DNA of 64,000 nt, taken from positions 1 through 64,000 of the forward strand of contig JAEQBH010005279.1 in NCBI GenBank assembly GCA_016808115.1, read 5' to 3'. How positions within the stretch are numbered: position 1 is the first letter of the stretch; each line of letters begins with the position of its first letter. The position numbers and the translations under genes were made by a program. The stretch is from Tetrastigma voinierianum. Taxonomy: Eukaryota; Streptophyta; Magnoliopsida; Vitales; Vitaceae. Positions 22,078 through 33,320 of the stretch are shown here, piece by piece. The notes under the pieces are model-generated. The model was not told the DNA's origin. It saw only the letters and a program-made list of their open reading frames with translations, and ran no database searches.

Positions 22078-23277
22078 TGATGAGTGTCTAAAACACTCAT
22101 ATTATACTCGCGTCGGTTTTTCATTTTCAGGTTTAATTTATAGTAATTTCATAGTTTTTGTGAAAGCTAGACTCCTGATTTGGTGTTTGGTTTGGATGCA
22201 GGTGCATTAGGTCCAAGGATGGCCCATTGGAAGCTTGATTTTGGAAACAATGAGAATGACAAGAGAAGTGGTACATCCTCGCGGCGTCCGTCGCGCGCTG
22301 ACGTCCCGTCCCGCGGCGTTGGGTCCATGTCTGCAGTCAACATTGAGCGCATTCGTGGCGCCTCGCGTCGCGGCGTCGGCGTAAGAGATCTGCACCTCAT
22401 CTCATTTTAAAGAAATACGAATGGCTAGAAATCGAGGTATCGGGAAGCGTCTGACGAAGAGCCGCGAATTCCGAGCGAGTAACCACGGAGACTTAGAAGA
22501 AGTGCGGGATTCATACATTTTTCTGTTTTTGATTTGAGGTGATGTTTTTAATACTAAACATTTTTAAATTCCCCACATCATTCGGTATATTCTAGATCTA
22601 TATAAGGTTTTGTTGAACCACATCATGTGATGGATTAAAATTAGTACTTTATATTGTTCAAGTATTTATCTATTTTTTTTTCATCTTGCTCGTCTGCTGA
22701 TTTTAATTATATGGTGATGTCGGCGACATTGGCGCAATCCCACACTTTGAGTAAAGGTAGAGATGAGGTTATCCAGGGGATGGGTAGAGTAAGCTTTCGA
22801 TTCGAATCGATGAAATGGGGACCTTCCGATCTGAAGGTGGCATCTGGGGTTAGAACATTTAAGCATTTAGAATATGAGTTGGGATTGAGTAGCCTCCAGT
22901 ATTCACGAGATAGGCGAGATATACCTCGAGGAGAGGATATCTAGTAAAGTAAGATCCACACCTCATGATGAGCAAAGAATGATAAATATATTGGATAATA
23001 GCATCCTTGCAAGAATAATCCAGTGAGCGTGACGGGGAGACGCAACCACAGTCTTCAATACGATAATTCATTAGAATCTAAAACTTAGTGAGCTTTGCAT
23101 GTCCTTTCTTTCACAAAATCATCTCTTCGGATATTATCCCCAAAAGCGCAGAACCTTTGTGATCGTACTGTCATGTGGATCGATATTAATCTTGTGAGAG
23201 TACACTATATTGTAGGCGACAGCGTGCACTTGCGCACATAGGCGTACACTATGTCTCATAGCGTTTTACGCACATCA
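22078..23277 (+). repeat. 5' LTR of element D
   Basis: Starts TGATGAGTGTC and ends ACATCA at 23,277, just before AGTTTT and the primer site. It pairs with 32,102-33,320. Landmarks shared by both are TGATTTGGTGTTTGGTTTGG, the GCGTCGCGGCGT-type words, CATTTTAAAG (22,403), a TCTAGATC-ATAT-AGGGTTTTGTTGAACCAC block, and CACAGTCTTCAATACGAT near the end. Confidence 0.85.
22276..22412 (+). promoter_or_regulatory. D LTR motif field and TATA-like box
   Basis: CGCGGCGTCCGTCGCGCGCTG, CCCGCGGCGTTG and GTGGCGCCTCGCGTCGCGGCGTCGG-type words fill this GC-rich patch in an otherwise AT-rich LTR; the exact 12-mer GCGTCGCGGCGT is at 22,365-22,376. CATTTTAAAG follows at 22,403-22,412, 26 bases later. The same 12-mer and box with a 24-base gap recur before ORF2 at 29,251-29,296. 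I infer a promoter. Confidence 0.55.
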
Positions 23278-23282
23278 AGTTT

Positions 23283-23300
23283 TAGGCGCGTTCTTGGAGG
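23283..23300 (+). promoter_or_regulatory. D primer binding site (degenerate tRNA-Asp type)
   Basis: TAGGCGCGTTCTTGGAGG stands where TGGCGCCGTTGCCGGGGA is expected, five bases after the LTR end. Position and partial match support the call; base changes would weaken priming. Confidence 0.65.
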
Positions 23301-23539
23301 TAGGTTTGATTGATATGAAATTAAGCAATTAGATATTATTGCAGTTTTTCTTTCACTTTTTGTTTATTTTTACAAGTCTTTGGTAATTTTGGTTTGTTGG
23401 TTGGTGTAGCTTATTGTTATTTACGTGGTTTTAATTAAGTACATGGAGCACCGGATCAAGCTAATAACACTGTTTGATCCACGAGCCAGGAGAAAGACAC
23501 ACGCGCAGTTGGCGAGAATGAAACGAACATATTAGAAAT

Positions 23540-25150
23540 CCAATGAATCGCCGGAAAACAAAAGAACAAAATCTTGGCATTGAAGCGGTGAACCACGGGA
23601 GGCGAAATGGGAATCACGGAAGGAATCAAGCACCCGGACGTTTATGCGGCCCGGATGATCCTTTCATGCTGTGGGTGAGTTCGTTTTACCACGGCTTGTG
23701 GGAGCCGGTACATAAGGGCGACCAGATTCAAGCAAACAATTTTGAATTTGAGTCGATCCGCGATCTGATTAGCGGAATATCTTGTTCCATGGACTACCCC
23801 ATGAGAACCGAACATGCATTTGACAGGCTTCCTTGAAGTGCGCGTCACGGTCGTCTGTGAGGAGTTCTTGAGGCACTTTCGAGTTGAGGCTTGCACCGCT
23901 CTCAGCTGGGTGATCGGAGCGAGCATTGGCTAACCGTCGACCACCAGTTCGCATTTTCCTATTGGGATGACTTAGTGCGAAAATTCACGACCAAGTTCTT
24001 CCCGAGCCGAAAGTGCACAACTTGTACGAGATCAATACTTTTGGACATCTAGAGGGAGGAGCGGCGAGAGGCATGGGACAGATTTCACGAATTATTGCGG
24101 AAGTGCCCGCGCGCCGTGACGGATGGATTAAGTCCACACCTTCTATAATGGTAAAAATTTAACTAGAACAGCTGATTGATGCTTAATTTGGAGAACGATG
24201 AAGAAAACACTGAATAGCTTATGAAATCTTAGAATCACTGCGACCAACACTACAATCGGTGGCTAGAAATTTACCTGATGGCAACGGTGGGTGCTTGCGG
24301 ATAATGAGGTCCTCGACAATGCGGTAGATCCGTAACCCAGCGCGGTGACTAAGCGATTAAATAGGCGACGGGAACCGTGACGCCATCGAGACCCACGACC
24401 CGTGGGAGTTATGTAGATTACAGTGGGGACCGTGCGACGCGGAATGTCAGTCGAGAAACCTACCGGTGAAGCGAGGCCAGTCACGTGTCCCGGGTTCAAT
24501 CCCGGGAATCAATCCACCCAGCCAGCGAGACCCGGGCCAGGTATGGGAAAGCAGTTATGGAATCGAATCGGGGCCAAAGGGTGGCGTAATAATCGAGAAC
24601 TGGAATAGTCGAACAATCCCAAGGATGGAGTGGAATAATCGAGAACAATACGTTATCGGAGCCCGAACTAGTGAACCTGAGAAAAGTTAGTTTAGAACAA
24701 GCTCTTGCCACAGATGTTAACTTCCACTGCCTTCATAAAATGAGACTAAAGCAAACATGCGTGACAAAACAGCGAGTTGAACAGTAATCCAGCTGGCCAC
24801 AGTGAGAAGTTTGGAAGCAAAATAGGCGAATAGCAAAAACTACTTGACGAAGGAAACAATGGGTTCCTTACGAAGCAATTCGAGTAAACGAAGAAGAGAT
24901 GGAAATGAGCATGTGGCGATCCATGTCTTTGAGAAGTGGGAGAAAAGAATTGGAAATCTGATTACAACCCAGTAAAGCCCAGAAACGATTCAGAAGCCCG
25001 AAGATCATTGGCGAGGCAGAGAAGAGGTCTGAGACAAAAAGAACAACCTCAAAGAGAAAGCGATCGCCGAGAGAACTCCTCTTGAAGCAAGGCGGCGCCG
25101 CTTCGATTTTTGACGTCTCAGAAGCATAAAGCTGGATAAACAATTCACTA
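23540..25150 (+). pseudogene. D gag remnant
   Basis: The first open piece (23,543-23,836) contains NNFEFESIRDLI, equivalent to the Athila capsid block before FHGLPxEDP. Further on, mixed frames give SRKCTTCTRSILLDI-like and EAWDRFHELLRKCP (24,080-24,110), a strong Athila Gag signature, and a Pro/Asn-rich WNRIGAKGWRNN (24,555) equivalent to the NPGWRNHP stretch. A Glu/Lys-rich region follows to 25,150. A CCCGGGTTCAATCCCGGG palindrome at 24,489-24,506 lies inside it and is not part of a tRNA. Confidence 0.7.
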
Positions 25151-25720
25151 AATTCATGGAGGTATTCAAAAAGTTACACACATCGATATCCCGTTCTTTG
25201 ATATACCGGCGAATGCCCGATTATATAAAATTATGAAGAACATTTTTATCCCGAAGAGAAAGGGTGTGATTTTTGAAGCAGTGAACTTAGCGAGGAATGC
25301 GATTGCGTACTTGGAAGGAAGGCACGCAAAGCTCCGAGACCGGGGCAGTTCGCTATCCCTTGCACCGTGGAAATGCTATCTTTGAGAGGCCACATGTGAT
25401 TTGGGTGCGGCATTAATCTTATACTTATCCATTTTCAAGCGTTTGGGATTAGGTGAAGCCCGCGGGCTAGGTCACACTTCGGCTTACTTGAGTGAGATCT
25501 TTGAAGCATCCCGAGAGGGATAATGAAGATGTCTTGGTAAAGGAATTAAACCAAATTTATCTTCGGCCCGATTTTATTGTTTTGGATATGGAGGAAGATA
25601 AAGAAATATCGATAATCTTGGGTAGACCGTTTCTTGCAACTGGCAGAGCAATGATTGATGTTCGGAGGGAGGAGCGTAGGTGATGGTACAAGAGATGAAG
25701 TAAAGTTCAACGTGTTTGAA
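25150..25720 (+). pseudogene. D protease (retropepsin) remnant
   Basis: VFKKLHTSI and KGVIFEAVNLARNAIAYLEG lead into CDLGAALI (near 25,390), which matches the DLGASI active-site block usual in Athila protease. Then RSLKHPERDNEDVLVKELNQ and DFIVLDMEEDKEISIILGRP (25,565-25,625) with FLATGRAMIDV form one clean 63-codon piece. This is the best preserved coding segment of D. Confidence 0.8.
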
Positions 25721-25969
25721 CGAGTGGACACCCGGTGAGAGCGATACTTCTTTGCATGTTTGAAATAGTAGGGCTATAGTGTTTTTGGCGAGAGTGGTCT
25801 CAGCACGACCCTTTGGAGACTAGCCTAGTGGAGGAATGAGTCGAACTGACGAAGGCGGGGAAGAATATGTTAAATGGATGAATCTTTCGGACCTGATAGA
25901 CGGAAATACTTGAATCTGCGGGGCGAGAGAGGAGTTAAAGCGCTTAGGTCATCGATTACAGGCAACCGC

Positions 25970-26800
25970 CCAAGATGGAACAAAACCTCCTACCTAGCCA
26001 TTTGAAGTATGCATACCTTAGAATTCGAATCTCGCTACGTGGTCATCTCGGCATCTTTGAGCGCACTAGAGGAAGAAGTTGTGAGGTCCTTGAGATCCAC
26101 AAACATGCGCTCGGATGGTCTCTAGGCCCGATCCTAAAGGGATTAAATCGCTTCTATGTGCATGCATCGTATTTCACTGAGAAGATGGACATAAACCGCC
26201 GGTGTTCAGGCCCGCGGCGGAGGTTAAATCAAACAATGAAGGTAGTCGGAAGAGGTTACAAAATGGTACGAATCTTGGGGTGGAATTTTGTTTGAGCCAG
26301 TGCATCGGTCGGCCAGTTCGAGATGTAGTGCCCCGAAGGGAGGAACAAACATCATGGGGTAGACAACATTCTCACTGCCGTCTAGAATAGTTGCAATTGG
26401 AGGATTTGTGATGATTATCGGCGAACAGAGCCCTTTCGAAAAGATCATTTCCATTTATGCGTTCGATCGGTCTTTCGATCGATTGGCCCGGTTATGAATA
26501 CTATTGCTTTTTGGATGGATATTCGATTCACGATCAAATTGCGCGCCAGCTCCACGAAGATCGAGGAGAAGATAACATTCACTTGTCCCTTATAGCTGGT
26601 ACATTCGCATTCCGGCGGATACCCTTTGGGTATGCAATGCACCCGGTACTTTTCAACGATGTATGATGAGCCATATTCTGCGGACATGGTGGAAAAGACA
26701 ATTGAAGATCCCCATGGGCGATTTTTGTTAATGGGATCCATTGAGTTTGATCGCAATGTTTGCACAATGCATTCTCGGTATTGAAGAGGATAAGTTGGTT
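25970..26800 (+). pseudogene. D reverse transcriptase remnant
   Basis: ALGWSLGPILKG and a FYVHASYFTEK-like stretch (SICMHKILLE in A) open the domain; RRLNQTMKVVGR follows at 26,218. An open piece at 26,457-26,666 holds SIDWPGYEYYCFLDGYSIHD (motif A with its Asp), then GTFAFRRIPFGYAMHPVLF (motif B). The FMDD catalytic box expected near 26,720 reads PHGRFLLM instead, so the active site is destroyed. Confidence 0.75.
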
Positions 26801-27180
26801 TCGACTCTATTGTTGTGGCACGGATTGGTCTTTTCCATTTGAACTCGCTAGCTGGCGCCTTGTGAGCAGCGATTGGGGCGGTGGGCGAGAAATGAGAGAA
26901 AATCTTTCAGGTAATCTATTATGCTAGTGGAGGAGCCTGAATGATGCTGGTGAATTATGCCCTGGAGAAAGGCGGTAGCCATTGTGTTTGCTTTCGACAA
27001 GTTCGAGGCCCGTATTTGATTAGCCAGCAGGTCGTAGTGCACCTTGATCGATACGCCGTTAAGTACTTGATGACCAGAAGATGCAAAACCCGATTAATTC
27101 GGTGGAGTCCTTTTATTTACCAGAGTCGATGTAGGAAATTAAAGACAAAGAAGAGCCGCGAAAACCTAATGTGAGACCAT
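26800..27180 (+). pseudogene. D RNase H remnant
   Basis: A 77-codon piece at 26,941-27,174 reads VVHLDRYAVKYLMTRRCKTR and LIRWSPFIYQ, equal to the family's YTDHAALKYLL...PRLIRWxLLLQEF; the catalytic Asp (in HLDRY) is still present. Most of the N-terminal half and the connection region have been lost compared with A. Confidence 0.7.
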
Positions 27181-27189
27181 CTTTCCACA

Positions 27190-28330
27190 TTGGAAGGGCC
27201 ACGAGAGATGATATTCCAGTGAATGCGAATTTTCGGGCGAGAAACTCTTAGCTATTTGAGGGAAAAGAGAGGCGGTTCCATGGTTCGCAGTTATGAATTA
27301 TTTGGTGGCTAAAGTAGTCCCTCGAGATTTAACTATCGGCGGAAAAGGGTTTTCCTTTTTACTTGAGGCTACTATTAGGAGGAATAGGACTCTTCTGATT
27401 TCTTGTGCTTGATCGGGTGATGGGAGATGTGTGCCCGAAGATAAAAATCCACGGCATTCTAAACCATTGTCACACTCTGAGTGTGAGTGGGCATTTTGGT
27501 GGCGAGCAGCTGACCCAGAAGGTACTCCAATCGGGTTTTTCTTGCCTGTATTTAAAGATGCTCATCAGTCGTTTCCACGTGTGACAAATGTCCAGCCGAA
27601 TGAACATCTACCCAGAAAGGGCGAGCCACGTGCATCTTCCCATTTGGAGGTAAATTGTTTGATTATAGAGGATAGATTTCGTAGGACCATTTCACGCATC
27701 ATATAGCGGCTTATACATTTGTTGGCGGTAGACTATGTCTCAAAGTGGGTGGAGGCTGATCCTGCGCTGGTGATGTAAGGTTGTGGCTGTTCGCATTGAC
27801 TGTATTCTCACGTTTTGGGCCTCGAGGCGTGATCACACGGATAAACTGGTACCCCATTTCTTGCAATAAGGTAATTGGTAGGGTTTTGTAAAGAAAAGAA
27901 GTGGCAGGATTACGTCATCGTACATCTCTTTACATACCTGCCGCAGTCTAACGGACAGCGAGGTACATCAAATCGAAATCAAGTACATTCTGAAAGCGGG
28001 TTAACGACTCGAGGAAAGATTGTGGTCTAAAAGATGGACGTGCACTGCGGGCATACGTACGGCATTTAAAACTCCTTTGGGTATGTCACGTTAATTTGTT
28101 TTATGGTAAAGCGTGTCATCTTCCGGGTAAGTGCCAGAGCATCGAACTGTTGGGCCCTTTCGTGATTAAGCATAAGATAATACATTGTGCGGCGAGAAAG
28201 CATTTGCTCCAACTCGGTGAACTAGGCAATTCGACAGGCGTGAGCGCCCGCATTTATAAGGGAAAAGACTAAAGCACAGCGCGACCGACACATCACGAAG
28301 GAGTTCACGGTAGGACAACAGAAGTTCTTC
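27190..28330 (+). pseudogene. D integrase remnant
   Basis: HCHTLSVSGHFGG-type sequence near 27,465-27,500 is the zinc-domain part, followed by IGFFLPVFKDAHQSF (27,527). In mixed frames come IDxMGPFHASYSGLY (27,680-27,715) and DYVSKWVEADP (27,731-27,763), the start of the catalytic core. The core second half and C-terminus (27,780-28,330) are heavily rearranged but keep LPQSNGQRG-like and NARIYKGKD-like pieces (28,248-28,270). Confidence 0.7.
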
Positions 28331-28904
28331 TATTCAATTCACTTTAAAGCTTTTCTAGGGAAATTGAAGTCTCGATGGTCGGGCACTTTCGGAAGTGACG
28401 AGTCTTTTCACGATTAGGCCCGAGTTACACATCACGAGAAAGGCACATTCTGATCCACCACCCGCGATTGAAGCGATGGCCTTGAGTGTGGTTTCTTGCG
28501 GAGACAAGCAAATCATTCCTATGTGAGCTGCAGGGCGAAGTATAGTAAAGCGATCATTTGAGTTCGGGTTCCAGAGCACATTAGGGTCGAAGTACGTCAG
28601 GCTAGCGACATTAAACATAGCGCTTCTTGGGAGCAGCCCCAAGTTTCCCTTACACTTTTCTTTTTTAGGTGACAATTTCTTTCGGTGTTTTTAGTGATTA
28701 TTTTAAGTAATATTCGTTTCTTGGTCTTGGCGTAATCGATTAATACTTTGGTTGTTTATTTTCGAGGGACCCGAGCGGCGTAGATGCGGGGAGGATCAAG
28801 TCTTGCGGAGCATTACAGTCAGGTATCACATTTTACAAGTGAGGGTTCTCGCGAACCCGAGTACGCTTAGTGTGGCAAAATTTTTGGGCACCTTCTACGT
28901 AGCG
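28331..28904 (+). other. D end of pol and start of spacer
   Basis: A GC-moderate tail with the usual SRWSGPFEV-like stretch near 28,374, then an AT-rich non-coding spacer from about 28,660 that ends in GATCAAGTCTTGCGGAG and a short run before the motif field. No separate gene is seen. Confidence 0.45.
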
Positions 28905-29262
28905 CGTCGCGGCGTTGGTTGAGCGTCAGCGAGCTAGAGGTGACCCTTCTACGGAGCGGCGTCGCGGCGTGGGGATGACAATCGCGGCGCGATTTCCCAC
29001 TTCTGGAGCGTCGCGGCGTGGTTTTAATGAGCCCTGGGCGTCAGCGGCGTTGACGCTCCAGCGTCGCGGCGTTGTTAATCCCGGCTCACGTCGCGTCGGC
29101 GGCGTGGATGGCGTCGCGGCGTGAATTTTTATGAATATATCGCGCGTCGCGGCGTCGATGTCGATAACGCGGCGTCGTAGCGAATGCCGCTCTCATCGCG
29201 TCGCGGCGTTACCATCAGCGTCGCGGCGTTGGTTTTGACTCTCCTCTAATGCGTCGCGGCGT
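28905..29262 (+). repeat. GCGTCGCGGCGT field before D ORF2
   Basis: The 12-mer GCGTCGCGGCGT occurs nine times exactly by eye, with degenerate copies between, spaced irregularly by about 15 to 50 bases. The spacers differ, so it is an interspersed motif field, not a tandem satellite. The same word occurs in both D LTRs (22,365; degraded at 32,300-32,400). It lies immediately upstream of the TATA-like box and leader of ORF2. Confidence 0.85.
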
Positions 29263-29286
29263 GCCCCCGCCATCGCGAAGCGATTA

Positions 29287-29759
29287 CATTTTAAAGGCCC
29301 GAAGCGATTCATTTTGCTCTTCGCCTCGCACACACCACGAAACCCTAGCCCTCTTGCACATCTCCCACCCGGTGACCTCTGGAGCTCCTTGTCACGGCGG
29401 CGGAGGCCCACCACCATTGCCCTCCGACCGCCTGTGCCCAGGCTCTCCTCACACCTTTGGAGTCTGGTCATTTGTGGCCCACCCTGCTTGTGCTCGGTTC
29501 CTAGCTCACAGTATCGACCTTACAGGGTGCCACGGCATTCACGGTTAGTCTAGGGATCTTTTAGGTTCACGTTTAGGGTATTTGTTAGGTTTATTTTCGG
29601 TCTTGGGTCATAGTTAGGTTACTAGCACCTTAGTAGTTTTGGTTTGTTTAGTGCACACTAGGTGTTTGTTTTTGTTTTGAGTGCAAGTGGTAGGTGTCAC
29701 TTTGGTATCCTTTACCACGTGTGTAGTCAATATGTACGGTAAGGCAAAAATTGCCTACA
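29287..29759 (+). promoter_or_regulatory. D ORF2 putative promoter, leader and intron
   Basis: CATTTTAAAG (29,287-29,296) is identical to the box in the D LTR. About 44 bases on is the telo-box AAACCCTAGCC (29,340-29,350), then a C-rich leader. At 29,543 a G/GTTAGT donor-like site begins a T- and G-rich, intron-like stretch that ends shortly before the ORF2 ATG at 29,760. All of this resembles a plant gene 5' end. Promoter activity and splicing are inference. Confidence 0.5.
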
Positions 29760-30960
29760 ATGGTCGATCCGAGCGAAGGCCGACTCCACTACGATGTCAG
29801 CGGTTTGTGAATCACGGTGCCGCGGGTCCGGTTTAGCACCATTTGCAGCCAGTGCGTTCATCTCAGGGAGAAGGAGGTTTCTCACCCAGATGACTTTTCC
29901 ATAAGACCATTGCGGCTAAGGGATGGGCGTGCCTTGTACGCGACCACCTCATCCGGCCGAGCGATGGGTGTGGTGAGAGTTCTCACGCCAATCTTCGCCT
30001 CCCGTGTCTTGAAGAAGTCGGGGTGCGGGCGTGGTCGACCGGTGCGGTCGATCAATAGTTGTCTCAGTAGAACCGCGCCTCCGCCCGGAGGCCGGGTTCG
30101 ATCGGCTCCACGAGCGCCTGCTACGAAGTTATCACGGCGTGATGACCAATGGTCGGGGTGAGTGGAAAATCAATAGTCGCGAGCCATCGCGTCCCGCGAG
30201 CGGCTGCATTTGGCGCTTCATTCCCAGTGCGGCACCGGCTTCGCCGTATCGGCGTCTCATTCGAAGCGACGAGCGTGTAGTGAGCGCGAGCATGCCCCTA
30301 CCAGTATGCCGTCTTACTAGGATATACCCTTCGATGTTGGGCGGGGTTATCGGGGATGCCATCTCCCCTCCCATACTTGGGACGCAGAGATGAGACTTGG
30401 GGCACCTTCCTTATCTTTGGCTTGTCTGAGCAATGGGGTGCTCTCGGCAGTAATGAGGCATGAAACATCCGCTATAAAGGCCATTTCGGTCGGCGGGACA
30501 CACTGGTGTCCGCGACTGAATCTATATGATTCCGGTCATAAGCCTGGGCGGGTGGTTGCATGGCTTCTCCAGGCTGGTGTAGCTTCACAGGCGATCCCGG
30601 GAGACATTGGCCGATCCTGTCCCGCCCTCGCACCACCTACGGCCTCACGGAGCGGCCTCGTCAGTCCCTCGCGATCGGGACCGGTGCTCTGCCACAGACG
30701 CCGATGCATTACGGGGATGAACCGGAGCAGAGATTTCGTCTCCGCACGGGGATATCGAGGCCCTCGTCTTGATATGCATAGCATCCACGGCAAATCGGGC
30801 CATCGTTCTTAATGACCCGAAGAGTCCTTGCGAGGCCCGAGATCGCCCGTCTCCTTGCCTTTCACACACCACCACGCCACGCCCGATGATCACGGGGAGT
30901 CCCGCCCCACCTCTACTTTTGTTTATTGCGGTGGGGACACTTTGGATATTTTGTTTAAGG
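29760..30960 (+). pseudogene. D ORF2 remnant (Athila third ORF)
   Basis: Starts MVDPSEGRL and continues in mixed frames with RFVNHGAA (29,796), HLQPVRSSQGEGGFSPR-like and TIAAKGWACLVRDH (29,905-29,950), then SSHANLRLPCLEEVGVRAW (29,975-30,030), equivalent to the VVREFxANL...VxVRGxxV block of the plant retroelement ORF2 domain. A long C-terminal part (30,130-30,960) is GC-rich with several overlapping open frames, of which none is clearly real. Function in the family is unknown. Confidence 0.6.
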
Positions 30961-32101
30961 AAGTGGTGGTGATCGGGTTTTTGTTTTGTTTAGTTATGTT
31001 TTGTTTTTAGTATTTGGGTAGTGTTTTGTTTCGTTCAACATATTGGTTGTAATATCTGCGTGGTTTAGGTTTACTTTTCCATTTATTTTTGGCGATTCAT
31101 GTGTTAGTTTGTTTGCATGTCATTGGGTCATTCGTATGTAGTAATTAACGTTATGTGTGCCATGTTGAGAGGGTCGAGGATCATTTTTTGGAATTTGAAT
31201 TAAAAACTTGACATGGATGATTTGGATCATACAACTTTGTTGGATGCTGATAGTGGGTTGAATAGGTCGAGTTTAGTATGAACCAATCCGGGTAGTCGAA
31301 ACTAATTCTTGATGATCCTATCACATTCACACACTACTAACTTCATTGATAAAAAAAATAAAAAAGCAAAAATAAAAAAAAAAAAAAAAGTCAAAGAGTC
31401 GGGGTGAGGTTAGAATGAAGTGGATCACCCGATCGGAATCCAGTGCTGGTCAGAGGGGGCCTTTCAAAGCCTAATGCCACTAAGCCAGTATTTGGGGTCG
31501 TGACTTCAGCACCCTTCATAGGACAGAAGATGGATTTTCCACAACTGGGAGCCTTTGAGTTTGGTTTGAGTGTTCGGGTGAAGTTGGAGGGAACTTAATG
31601 CACAGTGCCCTTAACCAAGCGGTGAAGTCACGGTAGGATCCAGCTACGGGGTATACTTTCAACTAAAAACTGCCCGGCACTGAGTCTTTCCATTTCTTTT
31701 GGTACCAGGAGGATTTTAGGTATTTTTGACGAATAAATGGGTGCGTTCCTATCCTTTTCTAGTTAGTTTTCCCCAAATAGATGGTGGGCTTAGGATTTTG
31801 GAGATTATCGAACTTTAGGCATACAGGGTCATTCATTATCGCACATAGGGTCATTGGGAAGATTTATTGAAGACCATGGAATTTGAGACACTAGTCACTT
31901 CCACTGGATTCAATGAGTTTTACGGTGAAACATACGCTGTGCATCTGTGAACTTGAGCAAAGCGATGCGGTGTAAGTCGATCAATGATCCTCCATTTTAA
32001 GCATGCCATGGCTGCTTGTCTTAGTGTTAGTGTCGATATATTAGTGTACATTTAGAGTCGGTTCAGCAGGAATGTAACCAGGAAAACTAGGATTAGGGGT
32101 G
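30961..32101 (+). other. D 3' non-coding region
   Basis: AT-rich, without recognisable genes. It has an A-rich run at 31,351-31,389 and a G-rich stretch GGATTAGGGGTG just before the 3' LTR (32,088-32,101), which may be a decayed polypurine tract. Confidence 0.5.
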
Positions 32102-33320
32102 TGATGAATTAATACAAAACACTCATATTATACTCAGCCGTCAGTTTTTCATTTCGGGTTTATTTTATGAAACCAATTTCATAGTTTTGTGGCTAGACTC
32201 CGATTTGGTGTTTGGTTTGGATGCGAGTGCATTGGAACAAAAGAGTATTTGTTGGAAGCGGAGTTTTGGAAGCAATGGGAGCAAAGCAAGAGAAGTGGGT
32301 ATCGCGTTATGACGTCGGCGTCCGCGTTGGGTCGACAATGCGAGTCAACGTTCGAGAAGCGTCGTGGCGCCTCGCTCGCGCTGACGTCAGCGTCAGCGAC
32401 GTCATTTCGAATCACGCACCTCATCATTTAAAGTCACGAATGGCTGAGGAAATCGGGGTATCGGAAGCGTCTGAGAGCGAAGGCCACGAAATTAGACGGT
32501 GGCGCCACAGGACTTGAAGTGCAAGGTTATCTTTGTTGTTTTTCTCATTTTTTTGATTTGAGAATGATGTTTTTATTACTAAACATTTCATTCTATCATT
32601 CCCGATGTGTTCTAGATCCATATCTAGGGTTTTGTTGAACCACATCTCATGTGTTGATGGATTAAAGGTGAGTACTTTATATTGTTAGTATTTTATCTAT
32701 TTTTCTAAATACGCTCTAAATCTATGATTTGATATAACAATTGATGTCGGCCAACATTGGCATAATCACCTTTGGAGATCAAGGGTCGAGAGATGAGGTT
32801 ATCAGGGATCTGGGTAAATAACTTTCGAGTTAGATGATAAAGAGATATTAGATCCACAGGAGTGCATCTGAGGGTTAGAACATTTAAGCATTTCGGGGTC
32901 TCGAGTTGGAGATACAGAGATATACTCAATCCTATTCACGAGATAGTGGATCTATACTCGAGAGAGAGGATATCTCGTAAGGAAGTGAATCACTTTCATG
33001 TCGACAAATGATAAATATATTGAATAATAGCATCAACAGAAATAAATCAGACTGAGCGTGGCGGGGGCATGGCCACAGTCTTCAATACGATGGTCGTTCA
33101 GAGATCTAAAACAGGTGGAGCTTTCATATTCCTAGCTTAACCACAAAAGGTCATACTCTTCGGGATGTTGTCTCAAAGCCAGACCTTTGGCAGTGGTACG
33201 CATCCCGCAGCGGGTGCGATCTTTCGTCCTCTTGTAGGTACACCTATATAGCCCCCATGGCCAGCCCAGAGCACTTCGCATGGCGTTACCATGCTCTCCA
33301 CCGCCTGGTTTTGCCGCGCC
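32102..33320 (+). repeat. 3' LTR of element D
   Basis: Starts TGATGAATTAATACAAAAC and follows the 5' LTR to CCGCGCC at 33,320. Its motif field (32,300-32,400) is decayed to words like GCGTCCGCGTTG and GTCGTGGCGCCTCG, and the TATA-like box to CATTTAAAG at 32,425-32,433. The two LTRs differ by many small indels, so the insertion or the assembly is not recent or not accurate. Confidence 0.8.

Larger units (their letters stand above)
22078..33320 (+). mobile_element. Athila-like Ty3/gypsy element D (full length)
   Basis: An 11.2 kb element with LTRs of 1.2 kb, tRNA-Asp type primer site, gag, pol, a spacer rich in GCGTCGCGGCGT, ORF2 and a 1.1 kb 3' non-coding part. It is inserted in the E LTR; the flanks are AAAAT (22,073-22,077) and CAAAT (33,320-33,324), an imperfect five-base target duplication. 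All frames are broken. It is shorter than A and has a different LTR and motif, but the same gene order. Confidence 0.85.

Noticed and set aside
24480..24515. tRNA gene suggested by a T-arm-like GGGTTCAATCCC stretch
   Set aside because: No D arm, anticodon arm or matching acceptor stem is found upstream; it is a CCCGGG palindrome within D gag.
29249..30812. Several overlapping GC-rich open frames in D as independent genes
   Set aside because: They overlap in three frames on both strands of one GC-rich segment; only the plus-strand ORF2 pieces show family residues.
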